A DNA stretch of 64,000 nt from Amycolatopsis echigonensis (GTDB lineage Bacteria > Actinomycetota > Actinomycetes > Mycobacteriales > Pseudonocardiaceae): positions 110,125 to 174,124 of the forward strand of contig NZ_JACJHR010000009.1 of NCBI RefSeq assembly GCF_014174495.1, given 5' to 3'. Positions 18,837-28,210 of this stretch are shown here, one piece after another (position 1 is the stretch's first letter; every line of letters starts with the position of its first letter). The position numbers were made by a program, and so were the translations under genes. The notes below the pieces were generated by a model that saw only the letters and a program-made list of their open reading frames with translations, made no database searches and was not told the origin of the DNA.

Positions 18837-20702
18837 ATGGACAACACGTGGGCGCTGCTGAGCTCCGCGATGCGGGCGGGCGACGCGCCGAAAGCGCTGA
18901 CCAGGGGAACGGTCCGCCGCGTCGCGCGGTTCGCCCGTCCGCACTGGGCGCGGCTGCTCGCCTTCCTGGTGCTCACCGTGATCTCGGCGGTGCTCGCCGT
19001 GACGACGCCGGTGCTCGCGGGCAAGGTGGTCGACGCGATCGTCGGCGGGCACGAGCTGAACGTGGTGATCTGGCTGTCGGTGGTGATCGCGGCGCTCGCG
19101 ATCCTCGACGCCGGATTCGGGCTCGCCGAACGCTGGCAGTCGGCCCGGATCGGCGAGGGCATCATCTACGACCTGCGCGTGGCGGTGTTCGAGCACGTGC
19201 AGAAGCTGCCCATCGCGTTCTTCACGCGCACCCGCACGGGTGCGCTGGTCAGCCGGCTCAACAACGACGTGATCGGGGCGCAGCGCACGTTCACCGCGAC
19301 TTTGTCCGGTTTGGTCACGAACGTGATCCAGCTGGTGCTGTCGCTCGCGGTGATGGTGTCGCTCTCGTGGCAGGTCACGCTCGTCGCGCTGGTGCTGTTG
19401 CCGATTTTCGTCCTGCCCGCCCGCCGGCTCGGCCGCCGCATGGCCGGACTGCAGCGCGAGGCCGCGCAGCTCAACGCCGGGATGACCACGCAGATGACCG
19501 AGCGGTTCTCCGCTCCGGGCGCGACGCTGGTGAAGCTCTTCGGCCGGCCGCGCCAGGAGGTCGCCGACTTCGGCCTCCGCGCCGGGCGGGTGCGCGACAT
19601 CGGCGTCCGCACCGCGATGCTGACGCGCTGGTTCATGACGAGCCTGACGCTCGTGTCCGCGCTCGCGCAGGCGCTGGTCTACGGCCTCGGCGGCTACCTG
19701 GCGCTCACCGGGAAGCTCGAACCGGGCACCGTGGTGGCGCTGGCGCTGCTGCTGACCCGGCTGTACACGCCGCTGACCGCGCTCGCGAACGTGCGCGTGG
19801 ACGTGATGACCGCGCTGGTGTCGTTCGAGCGCGTTTTCGAGGTGCTGGACCTCGAGCCGATGATCAAGGAGCCGGCCGAGCCGAAGAAGCTGCCCGCGGG
19901 CGGGGTTTCGGTCGAGTTCTCCGACGTCCGGTTCGGCTACCCGGCGGCGGACAAGTTCTCGCTCGCCTCGCTGGAGGACGTGGCCACTTTGGACAGCCGG
20001 GGCGGCGAAGAGGTGCTGCACGGCGTGAGCTTCCGCGCCGAAGCCGGGCAGATGGTCGCGCTGGTCGGTTCGTCCGGTGCGGGCAAGTCGACGATCGCTT
20101 CGCTGCTGCCGCGGCTGTACGACGTGGACGCCGGTTCGGTGCGTTTGTCCGATGTGGACGTCAAGGAGCTGAGTTTCGCTTCGCTGCGCGAAACCGTCGG
20201 CGTGGTGACGCAGGACGGGCATCTGTTCCACGACACGATCCGGGCCAACCTGAGCTACGCGCGCCCGGAGGTCACCGACGACGAGATCTGGTCCGCTTTG
20301 GAAAAGGCCCGGCTGGGCGATTTGGTGCGTTCGCTGCCGGACGGACTCGATACCACGGTCGGCGAACGCGGTTACCGGCTCTCCGGCGGGGAACGGCAGC
20401 GGCTCACCATCGCGCGCTTGCTGCTGGCGCAGCCGAAGGTCGTGGTGCTGGACGAGGCGACCGCGCACCTGGACTCGGAATCCGAGGCCGCGGTGGGCGA
20501 GGCGCTCACCGGAGCGCTGGAAGGCCGGACGTCGCTGGTGATCGCGCACCGGCTGTCGACCGTGCGGGCGGCGGATCTGATCCTGGTGGTGGAAAACGGC
20601 GACATCGTGGAACGCGGCACGCACGAGGAACTGCTGGCGAGGGAAGGCCGGTACGCGGAGCTGTACCACACGCAGTTCTCGGAGGAACCCGCTGCGGCGT
20701 AG
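18837..20702 (+). CDS. ABC-type half-transporter (membrane domain fused to ATPase)
   Basis: 621 aa type IV ABC exporter half. Six membrane helices span ~40-330 and the nucleotide-binding domain ~350-615. Walker A is GSSGAGKST, signature LSGGERQRLTIA, Walker B VVVLDEATAHLD, H-loop IAHRLSTV. An extra segment (about residues 378-392) sits between the usual first strand and the region leading to Walker A. It probably works as a homodimer; substrate unknown. The ATG at 18837 follows ctggggga. The 210-base upstream gap contains an imperfect hairpin at 18700-18738. Confidence 0.92.
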   Translation: MDNTWALLSSAMRAGDAPKALTRGTVRRVARFARPHWARLLAFLVLTVISAVLAVTTPVLAGKVVDAIVGGHELNVVIWLSVVIAALAILDAGFGLAERWQSARIGEGIIYDLRVAVFEHVQKLPIAFFTRTRTGALVSRLNNDVIGAQRTFTATLSGLVTNVIQLVLSLAVMVSLSWQVTLVALVLLPIFVLPARRLGRRMAGLQREAAQLNAGMTTQMTERFSAPGATLVKLFGRPRQEVADFGLRAGRVRDIGVRTAMLTRWFMTSLTLVSALAQALVYGLGGYLALTGKLEPGTVVALALLLTRLYTPLTALANVRVDVMTALVSFERVFEVLDLEPMIKEPAEPKKLPAGGVSVEFSDVRFGYPAADKFSLASLEDVATLDSRGGEEVLHGVSFRAEAGQMVALVGSSGAGKSTIASLLPRLYDVDAGSVRLSDVDVKELSFASLRETVGVVTQDGHLFHDTIRANLSYARPEVTDDEIWSALEKARLGDLVRSLPDGLDTTVGERGYRLSGGERQRLTIARLLLAQPKVVVLDEATAHLDSESEAAVGEALTGALEGRTSLVIAHRLSTVRAADLILVVENGDIVERGTHEELLAREGRYAELYHTQFSEEPAAA

Positions 20703-20712
20703 GGGCTCGTGA

Positions 20713-20744
20713 GTGTTGGTCACGGTGAGAACCGTGACCAACAC
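20713..20744. terminator. Perfect 14-bp bidirectional terminator hairpin
   Basis: A perfect 14-base stem with a GAGA tetraloop lies between the convergent ABC transporter and SIS genes. It starts 11 bases after one stop and ends 12 bases before the other. Confidence 0.85.
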
Positions 20745-20755
20745 CCATGAGGCGA

Positions 20756-21484
20756 TCAGCGCAACGCGGGCACCCGGGGTTCGTACTTGGCCAGCAGCGC
20801 CGCGTTCGCCGCGTCGCCACCCTCCACATTGGAGCTGCGCCACAACGGGATGTCGAGCCCCTCGGCGGTGCCCCGGTCGTAAACCTCGGCCAGGATCAGG
20901 TTCCACAGAAACGCGTTGACCACAGTGGACAGCGGTCCGGTGCGGGGCGCGGACGCCGGGTAACTGGCGTCACCGGGAATCACCAGCGAATCCAGCACCA
21001 CCGTGCCCTCCTCGGCCAGCGTCGTCGCGGACCGGCGGGGCGCGGCGGCTACGCAAGCCCGCGAGGTCACGGCGATCACCGCGGCACCGCGGCGGCGCGC
21101 TCCGGCGGCCAGTTCGACCGGGTACGGATTCACGCCCGACGTGGAGAAGACGACCAGCACGTCGTCCGGTCCCGGCGCGCGTTCGGCCAGCACCTCCTCG
21201 GCGAGCCCGGAACGGCGCTCGGTGCGCGTGCTCTGCTGCGCGCCGTGCAGCGGCAGCAGTTCCGGGTGGTACAGCGGATACACGCAGGCGAGCCCGCCCG
21301 CGCGGTAGAACGTCTCGGCGACCGCTGCCAAGGAATGCCCGGCTCCGGCGGTGAAGACGAGCGCATCGGCCCGGATCACCCCCAGCAGCAGGCCGGCGGC
21401 GGCGGACACCTGCGCGGCGTTGGCCTCCGCGGCCGCCGCAAGCTGGTCCGAAGTGCTCTTCACGAGATCCGTGGCGCTCACCAC
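20756..21484 (-). CDS. SIS-domain phosphosugar-binding protein (UPF0309-like)
   Basis: 242 aa with a single SIS domain. The phosphosugar-binding loops are FTAGAGHSLAAVAETFYRAG and VVFSTSGVNPYPVELA, the latter being the conserved ST/SG phosphate loop. The length and the NVEGGDAANAALLAKY C-terminus fit the UPF0309 sugar-isomerase/binding group. Whether it is an isomerase or a sensor is unknown. Two adjacent GTG codons follow gaggaaggg; the first is used here. It converges on the ABC transporter. Confidence 0.85.
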   Translation of the reverse strand: MVSATDLVKSTSDQLAAAAEANAAQVSAAAGLLLGVIRADALVFTAGAGHSLAAVAETFYRAGGLACVYPLYHPELLPLHGAQQSTRTERRSGLAEEVLAERAPGPDDVLVVFSTSGVNPYPVELAAGARRRGAAVIAVTSRACVAAAPRRSATTLAEEGTVVLDSLVIPGDASYPASAPRTGPLSTVVNAFLWNLILAEVYDRGTAEGLDIPLWRSSNVEGGDAANAALLAKYEPRVPALR

Positions 21485-21550
21485 ACCTGCCCTTCCTCGC
21501 GGGTCCGGGGGCCGAATCTATCGGGTGGCCACGCTTCGTGGTGGATTACC

Positions 21551-22291
21551 GTGGAGTTGATCGCGACGGGGGTGCCGGTGAACGGGAAATGGCAAGGCGG
21601 CCAGGAGGATCCGGCCGTGCGGGTGTGGCGGGCCACCGGGCAGACCCGCGCGGTGGCGCTCGTCCTGCACGGCGGGGCGGAACGCAGCACCGTGGTCGTC
21701 CGGCCCTGGCGATTGGCGTATCAGCGGATGGTGCCGCTGGCCCGTGCGCTGCACCGCGCCGGACGGCGGCACGGCCTGGAAGTCCGGCTGATGCGGAACC
21801 GCCTGTACGGCTGGAACGGACGGACCGAAAGCCCGGTGCCGGACGCCCGCTGGGCCCTCGACCGGATCCGCGCCGACCATCCCGGGCTCCCGGTGGTCCT
21901 CGTCGGCCATTCGATGGGCGGCCGCGTCGCGCTGCGGGTCGCCGACGACCCGGCGGTCACCGGGGTGTGCGCCCTCGCCCCGTGGACGCCGCAGGGCGAG
22001 CCGGTGGACGCCGTCGCGGGCCGTGCGGTGCTGATCGCGCACGGCACCCGCGACCGGATGACCTCGCCCGCCGAGTCCTACGCCTTCGCCGTGCGCGCCC
22101 GCGAGGTCACCGACCTGGTGGCGCGGTTCGAGATCGCCGGGGAGGGCCATTCGATGCTCCGCCGTCCCGCGGTCTGGACCCGGCTGATGTGTGCTTTCAC
22201 ACTGGACCGGATCGGAGTGGGCGAGACGGACGAAACTCTTCGTCAGGCCTGGTCCCGCCCTTCCGCCGACCGGCTGCGCATCCCGGGGTAA
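21551..22291 (+). CDS. Alpha/beta hydrolase
   Basis: About 246 aa with an alpha/beta hydrolase fold: oxyanion strand ALVLHGGAERS, nucleophile elbow GHSMGGR, acidic residue in IAHGTRDRMTSP, and catalytic His in IAGEGHSML. No signal peptide. The start is uncertain, with GTG codons at 21551, 21572 and 21578; the last has a G-rich stretch close before it. Substrate unknown. It runs in the same direction as the cyclopropane synthase, 89 bases ahead of it. Confidence 0.8.
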   Translation: MELIATGVPVNGKWQGGQEDPAVRVWRATGQTRAVALVLHGGAERSTVVVRPWRLAYQRMVPLARALHRAGRRHGLEVRLMRNRLYGWNGRTESPVPDARWALDRIRADHPGLPVVLVGHSMGGRVALRVADDPAVTGVCALAPWTPQGEPVDAVAGRAVLIAHGTRDRMTSPAESYAFAVRAREVTDLVARFEIAGEGHSMLRRPAVWTRLMCAFTLDRIGVGETDETLRQAWSRPSADRLRIPG

Positions 22292-22380
22292 CCGGAGGGC
22301 GCGGCCCGGTCGCGAGGGCAGCGGGGACGAAGCGGGAATATCATGGGGAAGGGCTCGAAAGCCCGTTCGGAGGGAGTGTC

Positions 22381-23634
22381 TTGTCCACGTCACGAGTCGA
22401 TCCGACAGTGGTCTCGCAGCCGGTGCCCGACGAATCCCGATGGCCCGGTCTCGCCACGCCGCCGCATTCGCCGCTGCGGGCGCGCGCGGCCGAGGCGCTG
22501 TTCCGGCACGCGGTGAAAACGCTGGACGTACGGGTCACGTTCCCGGACGGCACGGTGCTCGGCGCGGGCGGCCCGGACGCGCCGGAAATGCGCATCCACC
22601 GGCCCGCCGCGTTCTTCCACCGGCTCGGCGCCGACGCGAAGATCGGCTTCGGCGAGGCGTACCTGGTCGGCGACTGGACAGCGGAAGACCTGGCCGGCGT
22701 GCTGACGCCCTTCGCCGAACGGCTCGCCACGCTCGTGCCGCCCTTCCTGCAGCGGTTCCGCCGGTTCGCCGAGCGCATGCAGCCGTCGTCGGAAGAGAAC
22801 ACGATCGAGGGCGCGCGGTCGAACATCCACCGGCACTACGACCTGTCGAACGACCTGTTCAGCGCGTTCCTGGACGAGTCGATGATGTACTCCTCGGCGC
22901 TGTTCGGCCCGGGGGACACGCTCACCCAGGCGCAGCACCGCAAGCTCGACAGCGTGCTCGACTACGCCGGAGTGCGCGAAGGCAGCGAGGTGCTGGAAAT
23001 CGGCACCGGATGGGGCGAGCTGTCCATCCGGGCGGCCTCGCGCGGCGCGAAGGTGACGTCGCTGACGATCTCGCAGGAGCAGAAGGTGCTGGCCGACGCC
23101 CGGATCGCGGAGGCGGGCTTCTCCGACCGCGTCGACGTGCGGCTGTGCGACTACCGCGAGGCCACCGGCGAGTACGACTCGGTCGTCAGCGTGGAGATGA
23201 TCGAGGCGGTCGGCGCGTCCTACTGGCCCACGTTCTTCTCCACGATCGGCAAGCGCTTGCGCCCGGGCGGGCGGTTCGGCCTGCAGGCGATCACCATGGA
23301 CCACGACCGGATGCTGGCCGCGGCCAAGTCCTACACGTGGATCCACAAGTACGTCTTCCCCGGCGGCATCATCCCGTCGGTGCAGGCGATCGAGGACGGG
23401 ATGCGGGAGAACACCCGGCTGAAGCTGGCCGGGATGCGCGAGTTCGGCCAGGACTACGCCCGCACGCTCAAGCTGTGGCGGGACCGCTTCCAGCAGCGCT
23501 GGGACGACATCCGCGGGTTCGGGTTCGACGACGTGTTCCGGCGGATGTGGGAGTTCTATCTCGCCTACTCCGAGGCCGGGTTCCGGTCGGGGTATCTCAA
23601 GGTCCACCAGTTCGGGTTCGCGGACCCGCGCTGA
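22381..23634 (+). CDS. Cyclopropane-fatty-acyl-phospholipid synthase family methyltransferase
   Basis: 417 aa. The N-terminal lipid-binding-type region is followed by a SAM methyltransferase. Motifs of the CFA synthase family are visible: NIHRHYDLSNDLFSAFLDE, MMYSSALF, motif I VLEIGTGWGELS, SLTISQEQ, and the SVEMIEAVG stretch with the active-site Glu, then YVFPGGIIPS. It transfers a methylene or methyl group to the double bond of membrane acyl chains. The start is TTG at 22381 behind ggaggga. The product could be a cyclopropane or a methyl-branched acyl chain; the FAD partner used in the second case is not nearby. Confidence 0.9.
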   Translation: MSTSRVDPTVVSQPVPDESRWPGLATPPHSPLRARAAEALFRHAVKTLDVRVTFPDGTVLGAGGPDAPEMRIHRPAAFFHRLGADAKIGFGEAYLVGDWTAEDLAGVLTPFAERLATLVPPFLQRFRRFAERMQPSSEENTIEGARSNIHRHYDLSNDLFSAFLDESMMYSSALFGPGDTLTQAQHRKLDSVLDYAGVREGSEVLEIGTGWGELSIRAASRGAKVTSLTISQEQKVLADARIAEAGFSDRVDVRLCDYREATGEYDSVVSVEMIEAVGASYWPTFFSTIGKRLRPGGRFGLQAITMDHDRMLAAAKSYTWIHKYVFPGGIIPSVQAIEDGMRENTRLKLAGMREFGQDYARTLKLWRDRFQQRWDDIRGFGFDDVFRRMWEFYLAYSEAGFRSGYLKVHQFGFADPR

Positions 23635-23746
23635 GCCCGTCTCCCGCTTCCGGAACAACCCGCGTAGGGTCCCGCACGTCCAACGCAGGAGGGCCGTGCA
23701 GGAGGCTGTGCGGCCACGCGCACCACCGGATCGGGGAGACAGGCCC

Positions 23747-24943
23747 ATGACGTACGGAGGCGACGACGGCAGGCGGCGGATGCCGCCCAGGCCACCGCAG
23801 CCCCCCGCACGCCCGCGGCAGCAGCAGCGGGCACAGATGCTGCCGCTGCCAGGGAGAGGACCCAGCCCGTACGACGGCCGCACCCGGCCGATGGGCGCGC
23901 GCGGCGAGGCCCCGGCCCCGCCGCCGCCCGCGCCGCCGAGGCAGGACCCTCCGGACTACGGGGGCCGCCAGCCGCGGCCGCGCCGTCGTCGCCGCTGGAG
24001 CATCGGCAAGATCCTGATGACGTTGCTCATCGTGTTCGTGCTGTTCCTCGGCGCGATCTGGGCGTACCTGGAGTTCACCATCAACCGGGTGGACGCGATC
24101 GGCGACTACTCCGGCCGCCCGGCCGCGGCCTCGGGCACGAACTGGCTGATCGTCGGGTCGGACAGCCGCCAGGGCATGACGGCGGCCGACGAGGAGCGCC
24201 TGGCCACCGGCGATTCGGGCGAGGCGGGCGGGGCGCGCACCGACACGATCATGATCGCGCACCTGCCGGACAACTCGACGAAGCCGACGCTGCTGAGCCT
24301 GCCGCGCGACTCGCAGGTGAAGATCCCGGGCCACGGCACCAGCAAGATCAACGCCGCCTTCTCGCTCGGCGGGCCGAAGCTGCTGGTCCAAACCGTCGAA
24401 GGGGCCACCGGCCTGCACATCGACCACTACGCGGAGATCGGGTTCGGCGGGTTCGCGAACATCGTCGACGCAATCGGCGGGGTCGACATGTGCATCGACA
24501 AGGACATGAACGACCCGATGACCGGCATCGACATCAAGGCTGGCTGCCAGAAGCTCGACGGACGCTCGGCGCTCGGTTTCGTCCGGATGCGGCACGCCGA
24601 CGCGACGCCGCGCTCGGATCTCGACCGGGTGGCGAACCAGCGCAAGTTCATCGGCGCGCTGGTGAGCCAGATCGCGAGCCCCGGGACGCTGCTGAACCCG
24701 TTCGACTTCTTCCCGCTGCTGGGCTCCGCGCCGAAGGCGCTGACCATGGACACCGGCGACCACGTGCACAACCTGGTCGGCCTGGCGTTCGCGATGCGCG
24801 GCATCTCGTCGGGCGGGGTCACGACCACGACGATGCCGATCACCGACGCGTCGGCGGAGCACTGGGACAAGAAGAAGTCGGCGGAGCTGTTCGACGCGCT
24901 GAAGAACGACACCGAGGTTCCGCAGGACATCGTGGTGAATTGA
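23747..24943 (+). CDS. LytR-CpsA-Psr (LCP) family cell-wall glycopolymer ligase
   Basis: 398 aa. A Pro/Arg-rich cytoplasmic N-terminus (~85 residues) precedes one membrane helix at about 86-108 and an extracellular LCP domain. Family residues are visible in the Arg-containing pyrophosphate-binding segments ARTDTIMIAHLPDNS, LLSLPRDSQVKIPG, KINAAFSLGG, and FVRMRHADATPRSDLDRVANQ. LCP enzymes move polyprenyl-linked polymers, such as arabinogalactan or teichoic-type chains, onto peptidoglycan. ATG at 23747 behind ggggaga. Confidence 0.92.
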   Translation: MTYGGDDGRRRMPPRPPQPPARPRQQQRAQMLPLPGRGPSPYDGRTRPMGARGEAPAPPPPAPPRQDPPDYGGRQPRPRRRRRWSIGKILMTLLIVFVLFLGAIWAYLEFTINRVDAIGDYSGRPAAASGTNWLIVGSDSRQGMTAADEERLATGDSGEAGGARTDTIMIAHLPDNSTKPTLLSLPRDSQVKIPGHGTSKINAAFSLGGPKLLVQTVEGATGLHIDHYAEIGFGGFANIVDAIGGVDMCIDKDMNDPMTGIDIKAGCQKLDGRSALGFVRMRHADATPRSDLDRVANQRKFIGALVSQIASPGTLLNPFDFFPLLGSAPKALTMDTGDHVHNLVGLAFAMRGISSGGVTTTTMPITDASAEHWDKKKSAELFDALKNDTEVPQDIVVN

Positions 24944-24959
24944 CGCTCGGTCGCGAGAC

Positions 24960-24996
24960 GGCGGCGGGCTTCGCGGAAAATCGCGAGCCCGCCGCC
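24960..24996 (+). terminator. Strong GC-rich hairpin terminator after LCP gene
   Basis: A 15-bp stem with one bulged T (ggcggcgggct... / ...agcccgccgcc) and a 6-base GAAAAT loop begins 17 bases after the stop. Confidence 0.8.
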
Positions 24997-25019
24997 GTTC
25001 GCGCTGTCAGGATGGCCCG

Positions 25020-25547
25020 ATGGAAGACACGCTCACCGACGGTGTGGTCACCCTCGCTCGCTGGTGCCCGGAGCATCGGGACGCGCAGGTGGAGACCGTC
25101 GTGGGATCACTGGACCACCTGGCCGCGTGGATGCCGTGGGCGATCGACGGGTACGACCTGGCCAAGGGCGACGAGTTCCTGACGCGCGCGGCCTCGCAGT
25201 GGGAGAGCGGCGAGGAATACAACTACGCGATCTACACCCCGGACGGCGAGCTGGCGGGCAGCTGCGGCCTGATGCGCCGCGCGGACGGGTGGGAAATCGG
25301 ATACTGGCTCGCTAAATCCCAGACGGGCAAGGGGTATGTGACGCGGGCGAGCGCTCTGCTGGTCGCTCTGGCTTGGCGGCTGGGGGCTGCACAGGTGATG
25401 ATCAAGCACGACGCGCGGAACGTGCGCAGCCAGGCGGTCCCGGAGCGGCTGGGGTTTTCCCAGGCGGGGGAGGAACCGGCGGAGGGGCGGCTTCCGTCGG
25501 CCTGCAGCGAGGTGAACGTGGTGTGGCGGCTCGAGCGGCCCGCGTAA
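25020..25547 (+). CDS. GNAT-family N-acetyltransferase (RimJ/RimL-like)
   Basis: 175 aa. It has the RimJ/RimL layout: VVTLARWCPEHRD at the start, GSCGLMRRADGWEIGYWLAK strand, the acetyl-CoA loop SQTGKGYVTRAS (G-x-G-x-x-T), and NVRSQAVPERLGF near the end, where this subgroup often has NxxSxxVxExxGF. It probably acetylates protein N-termini or small molecules; substrate unknown. Convergent with the peroxiredoxin gene. Confidence 0.87.
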   Translation: MEDTLTDGVVTLARWCPEHRDAQVETVVGSLDHLAAWMPWAIDGYDLAKGDEFLTRAASQWESGEEYNYAIYTPDGELAGSCGLMRRADGWEIGYWLAKSQTGKGYVTRASALLVALAWRLGAAQVMIKHDARNVRSQAVPERLGFSQAGEEPAEGRLPSACSEVNVVWRLERPA

Positions 25548-25585
25548 TCGGCTTGAGACCGCTCGGTGTTCTCGACTGGTGCCGG

Positions 25586-26044
25586 TCAGGCGTCCGCGCG
25601 CTCCCGCAGCACCTTCAGCGCCCGGTCAGCATGCGCGGTGAAGTTCAGCTCGCTCTTGATCACGTCCAGCACCCGCCGGTCAGTTCCGATCACGAACGTC
25701 TGCCGTTTCGTGTGCAGGGGCAGGATTTTGCGCCACACGCCGAACTGCTTCGCCACCGTACCGTCCACATCGGACAGCAGCGGATAGTCGAAACCGTGTT
25801 TGGCGGAGAACTCGCGCTGTTTGCCGACGGCGTCCGGGCTGATGCCGACGCGTTGCGCGCCCGCTTCGGCGAATTCCGCGGCCAGGTCCCGGAAGTGGCA
25901 GCTCTCCGCGGTGCAGCCGGTGGTCATCGCGGCCGGGTAGAAGAACAGCACGACCGGGCCGTCGGCGAGGAGGGCCGACAGGGTGCGCTCCACGCCCTGG
26001 TCGTCGGGAAGGGTGAAGTCGGGGGCGAGGTCGCCGGGCTGCAT
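25586..26044 (-). CDS. bcp: BCP/AhpC-TSA-type peroxiredoxin
   Basis: 152 aa thiol peroxidase that reduces hydroperoxides in the cytoplasm. The active-site motif PAAMTTGCTAESC holds the peroxidatic Cys, with a second Cys five residues later as in BCP-type PrxQ enzymes; the Arg partner is in SDVDGTVAKQFGVWRK. Full length for the family. It probably uses thioredoxin or mycoredoxin as reductant, which is an inference. Confidence 0.9.
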   Translation of the reverse strand: MQPGDLAPDFTLPDDQGVERTLSALLADGPVVLFFYPAAMTTGCTAESCHFRDLAAEFAEAGAQRVGISPDAVGKQREFSAKHGFDYPLLSDVDGTVAKQFGVWRKILPLHTKRQTFVIGTDRRVLDVIKSELNFTAHADRALKVLRERADA

Positions 26045-26110
26045 CGCGGAGGGGTCCTTCCGGAAAGGTCGTCGTGCCTGTAGTTCGGTACCGGGCTGGC
26101 AGCGGATGGG

Positions 26111-27979
26111 TCAGCTGGCGTGCCGGGCGATCATTTCGTCGACCTCGTCGCCCGTCGCGGACTCCGCCACGAACGAGCCCCGTGCCGCCAGTACGCCCTG
26201 TTCCCGCAGGCGTTCCGCGTGTCCGGCGTCGCGCACGCCCTCCGCGCCGATGCGCAGCCCCAGTTCCTTCGCTCGCGTGACCAGCTGCGACAGGTGCCGC
26301 ACGTCGGTCTCGGCCGGGTCGGGGACGGCCAGTGCGTCGACGACCGGGCCGCTCAGGATCACGTGCTTGACCGGGAGCTGGTAGCGCGGGATCAGTTCCA
26401 GGTCCGACGATCCGGAGATGGTGAGCACGAGCTGCGCGCCGAGGTCGGCGAGCACGCTGAACGAGTCCAGCACCTCGCCCTCGCCGTCGAAGAGCGACTC
26501 GCGGTCGGTGCACAGCCGCAGCGCTCGTGCGGGCAGGCGGTGCCGGTCGAGCTGATTCTTGACCAGCAGCACCAGATCCGGGTCGATGGCCAGCCGGTTC
26601 GGCAGCTTGATGCAGACGTCCGGCGCGGCGGGGCCGTACTGCTCGCGCCAGCGCGCGGTCGCGCCGAGCGACTCCTGCAGCAGCCATTTGCCCAGCGGCA
26701 CGGTCATTCCGGTGGTCTGCGCGAGCGGGTAGAACTCCTCGGGCCCGAGTTCGCCGCGTTCGGGGTGGCTCCAGAGCAGCCCGGCGTTCACCGCGGCGAT
26801 CTCGTCCGGTTTCGCGAGTTTGACCGTCGGCTGGTAGATCAGCGAGAACTCGCCGTTCTCGAGCGCACCGGCGATCACCGCGCCGAGCTGGTAGCGGTTG
26901 CGGTCTCGCGCGTCGAGCTGCGGGTCGAACAGCATCCACTGCGCCTTGCCCGCCTCCTTGGCACGGTGCAGCGCCAGTTCGGCCGCGCGCAGCAGGTCGC
27001 CGTGGCTGCCTTCGTTCGCCGGGCGCACGACGATCCCGATGCTCGCGCTGACGCCGATGCCGTGCCCGTCGACGTACACCGGCTCGCTGAGTTCCTCCAG
27101 CACCCGGTCGGCCAGCACGACCGTCTTCTGCGCGGTCAGCTCCGGGCCGCGCAGCAGCACCGCGAAGCCGTCGCCGGACAGCCGCGCGACGTAGCCCTCG
27201 TGCTGACCGGCGAACACCGCCTCCAGCTTTCGCGAGATCGCCTTCAGCACCAGGTCGCCCATGCCGGCGCCGAGCCCGTCGTTGATCACCTTGAACCCGT
27301 CGATGTCCAGGTACAGCAAGGCGATCTCGTCGGATCCGCCCGAGCCGAGCGCGACTTCGAGCTGGGCGTTGAACGCGGCGCTGTTGGGCAGGCCGGTCAG
27401 CGAATCGTGCAGGTTCTGGTGCCGCAGCCGTTCGCCGAGCAGGTGCAGGTCGTCGTCATCGGCCGCCATGAACACCGGGAAGTAGGTGTCCGGCCGGTCG
27501 CCGGGCAGCGACGCGAGCGTGACGTTCGTGGTCAGTTCGCCGTCGCGGCTGTGGCCGAGCTGCACGCTCTGGACGGTCCGGCGGGCGTCGGCGGTGAGCG
27601 GCAGGCTGTCGAGCGCGGCGCGCAGCCGCTCCGCGTCCTGCGGACCGGCGGCGAGATCGGCGATGTGCTTGTCCCGCAACGCGGTCGTGGACGTGCCGAG
27701 CAGCCGGGCCAGCGCGGCGTTCGCCTCGACCACGGTCCCGGCCGGGTCGGTCAGCGCGATGCCGAGCGGCGCGGACGAAAAGAGCGCGGTGAACCGCCGC
27801 GTGGCGCCCGCGTCCTCGGGGCGGGCGGCGACCTCGCCGGCGAAGTCGAGCAGCAGGCGCTCCACCTCGGCGGGAGGGAGCGTTACTCCGTTGGTGTCGG
27901 TCAGCGCCGCCGCGTACTTGCGCGCGACGTCGACCAACCCTGGCATGGCACCAGGCTCCGGCACACTCCACCTCTTCAT
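26111..27979 (-). CDS. PAS-GGDEF-EAL protein with both catalytic motifs degenerate
   Basis: 622 aa: an N-terminal helical region, a PAS domain (about 65-185, FSSAPLGIALTDPAGTVVEAN), a GGDEF domain (about 195-360) and an EAL domain (about 370-615). The GGDEF signature is SGDGF and the EAL signature is NAG (AAVNAGLLW), with DDFGxG replaced by LTISGSSD. By established structure-function rules neither c-di-GMP synthesis nor hydrolysis is expected. It is more likely a binding or signalling protein. GTG or later starts are possible near the stated ATG. Two palindromes precede it. Confidence 0.85.
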   Translation of the reverse strand: MKRWSVPEPGAMPGLVDVARKYAAALTDTNGVTLPPAEVERLLLDFAGEVAARPEDAGATRRFTALFSSAPLGIALTDPAGTVVEANAALARLLGTSTTALRDKHIADLAAGPQDAERLRAALDSLPLTADARRTVQSVQLGHSRDGELTTNVTLASLPGDRPDTYFPVFMAADDDDLHLLGERLRHQNLHDSLTGLPNSAAFNAQLEVALGSGGSDEIALLYLDIDGFKVINDGLGAGMGDLVLKAISRKLEAVFAGQHEGYVARLSGDGFAVLLRGPELTAQKTVVLADRVLEELSEPVYVDGHGIGVSASIGIVVRPANEGSHGDLLRAAELALHRAKEAGKAQWMLFDPQLDARDRNRYQLGAVIAGALENGEFSLIYQPTVKLAKPDEIAAVNAGLLWSHPERGELGPEEFYPLAQTTGMTVPLGKWLLQESLGATARWREQYGPAAPDVCIKLPNRLAIDPDLVLLVKNQLDRHRLPARALRLCTDRESLFDGEGEVLDSFSVLADLGAQLVLTISGSSDLELIPRYQLPVKHVILSGPVVDALAVPDPAETDVRHLSQLVTRAKELGLRIGAEGVRDAGHAERLREQGVLAARGSFVAESATGDEVDEMIARHAS

Positions 27980-28051
27980 ACGCGGACAAAGACCAGCTCA
28001 GGCCCGGTGCGGAGGATCCGAAGACCCACACTGGGTACGAGTTGGCCGCAA

Positions 28052-28137
28052 GTGATGCCACGGCATCACGGACCAAACAGGGTGTCTACCGGCTGAACGA
28101 GTGATGGATGCTACACAACTGGTGACATCAAGTCACC
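28052..28137. promoter_or_regulatory. Two palindromes upstream of the degenerate GGDEF/EAL gene
   Basis: GTGATGC-CACG-GCATCAC at 28052-28069 and GGTGAC-ATCAA-GTCACC at 28121-28137 lie in the 231-base gap between this gene and the P450 stop. Each is a short perfect inverted repeat of operator size. The binding protein is unknown; the second could equally belong to a terminator of the P450 gene. Confidence 0.35.
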
Positions 28138-28210
28138 TTGAGTACACGAAGGTGGCTTGTGCTGCGGTTTTGTCTCCAGCTGTCGACCATTCCGTCCGGC
28201 TCGGCGGCCG

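Noticed and set aside
26120..28096. A 658-codon plus-strand frame opposite the PAS-GGDEF-EAL gene
   Set aside because: Repetitive Arg/Val/Gly translation without family signal.
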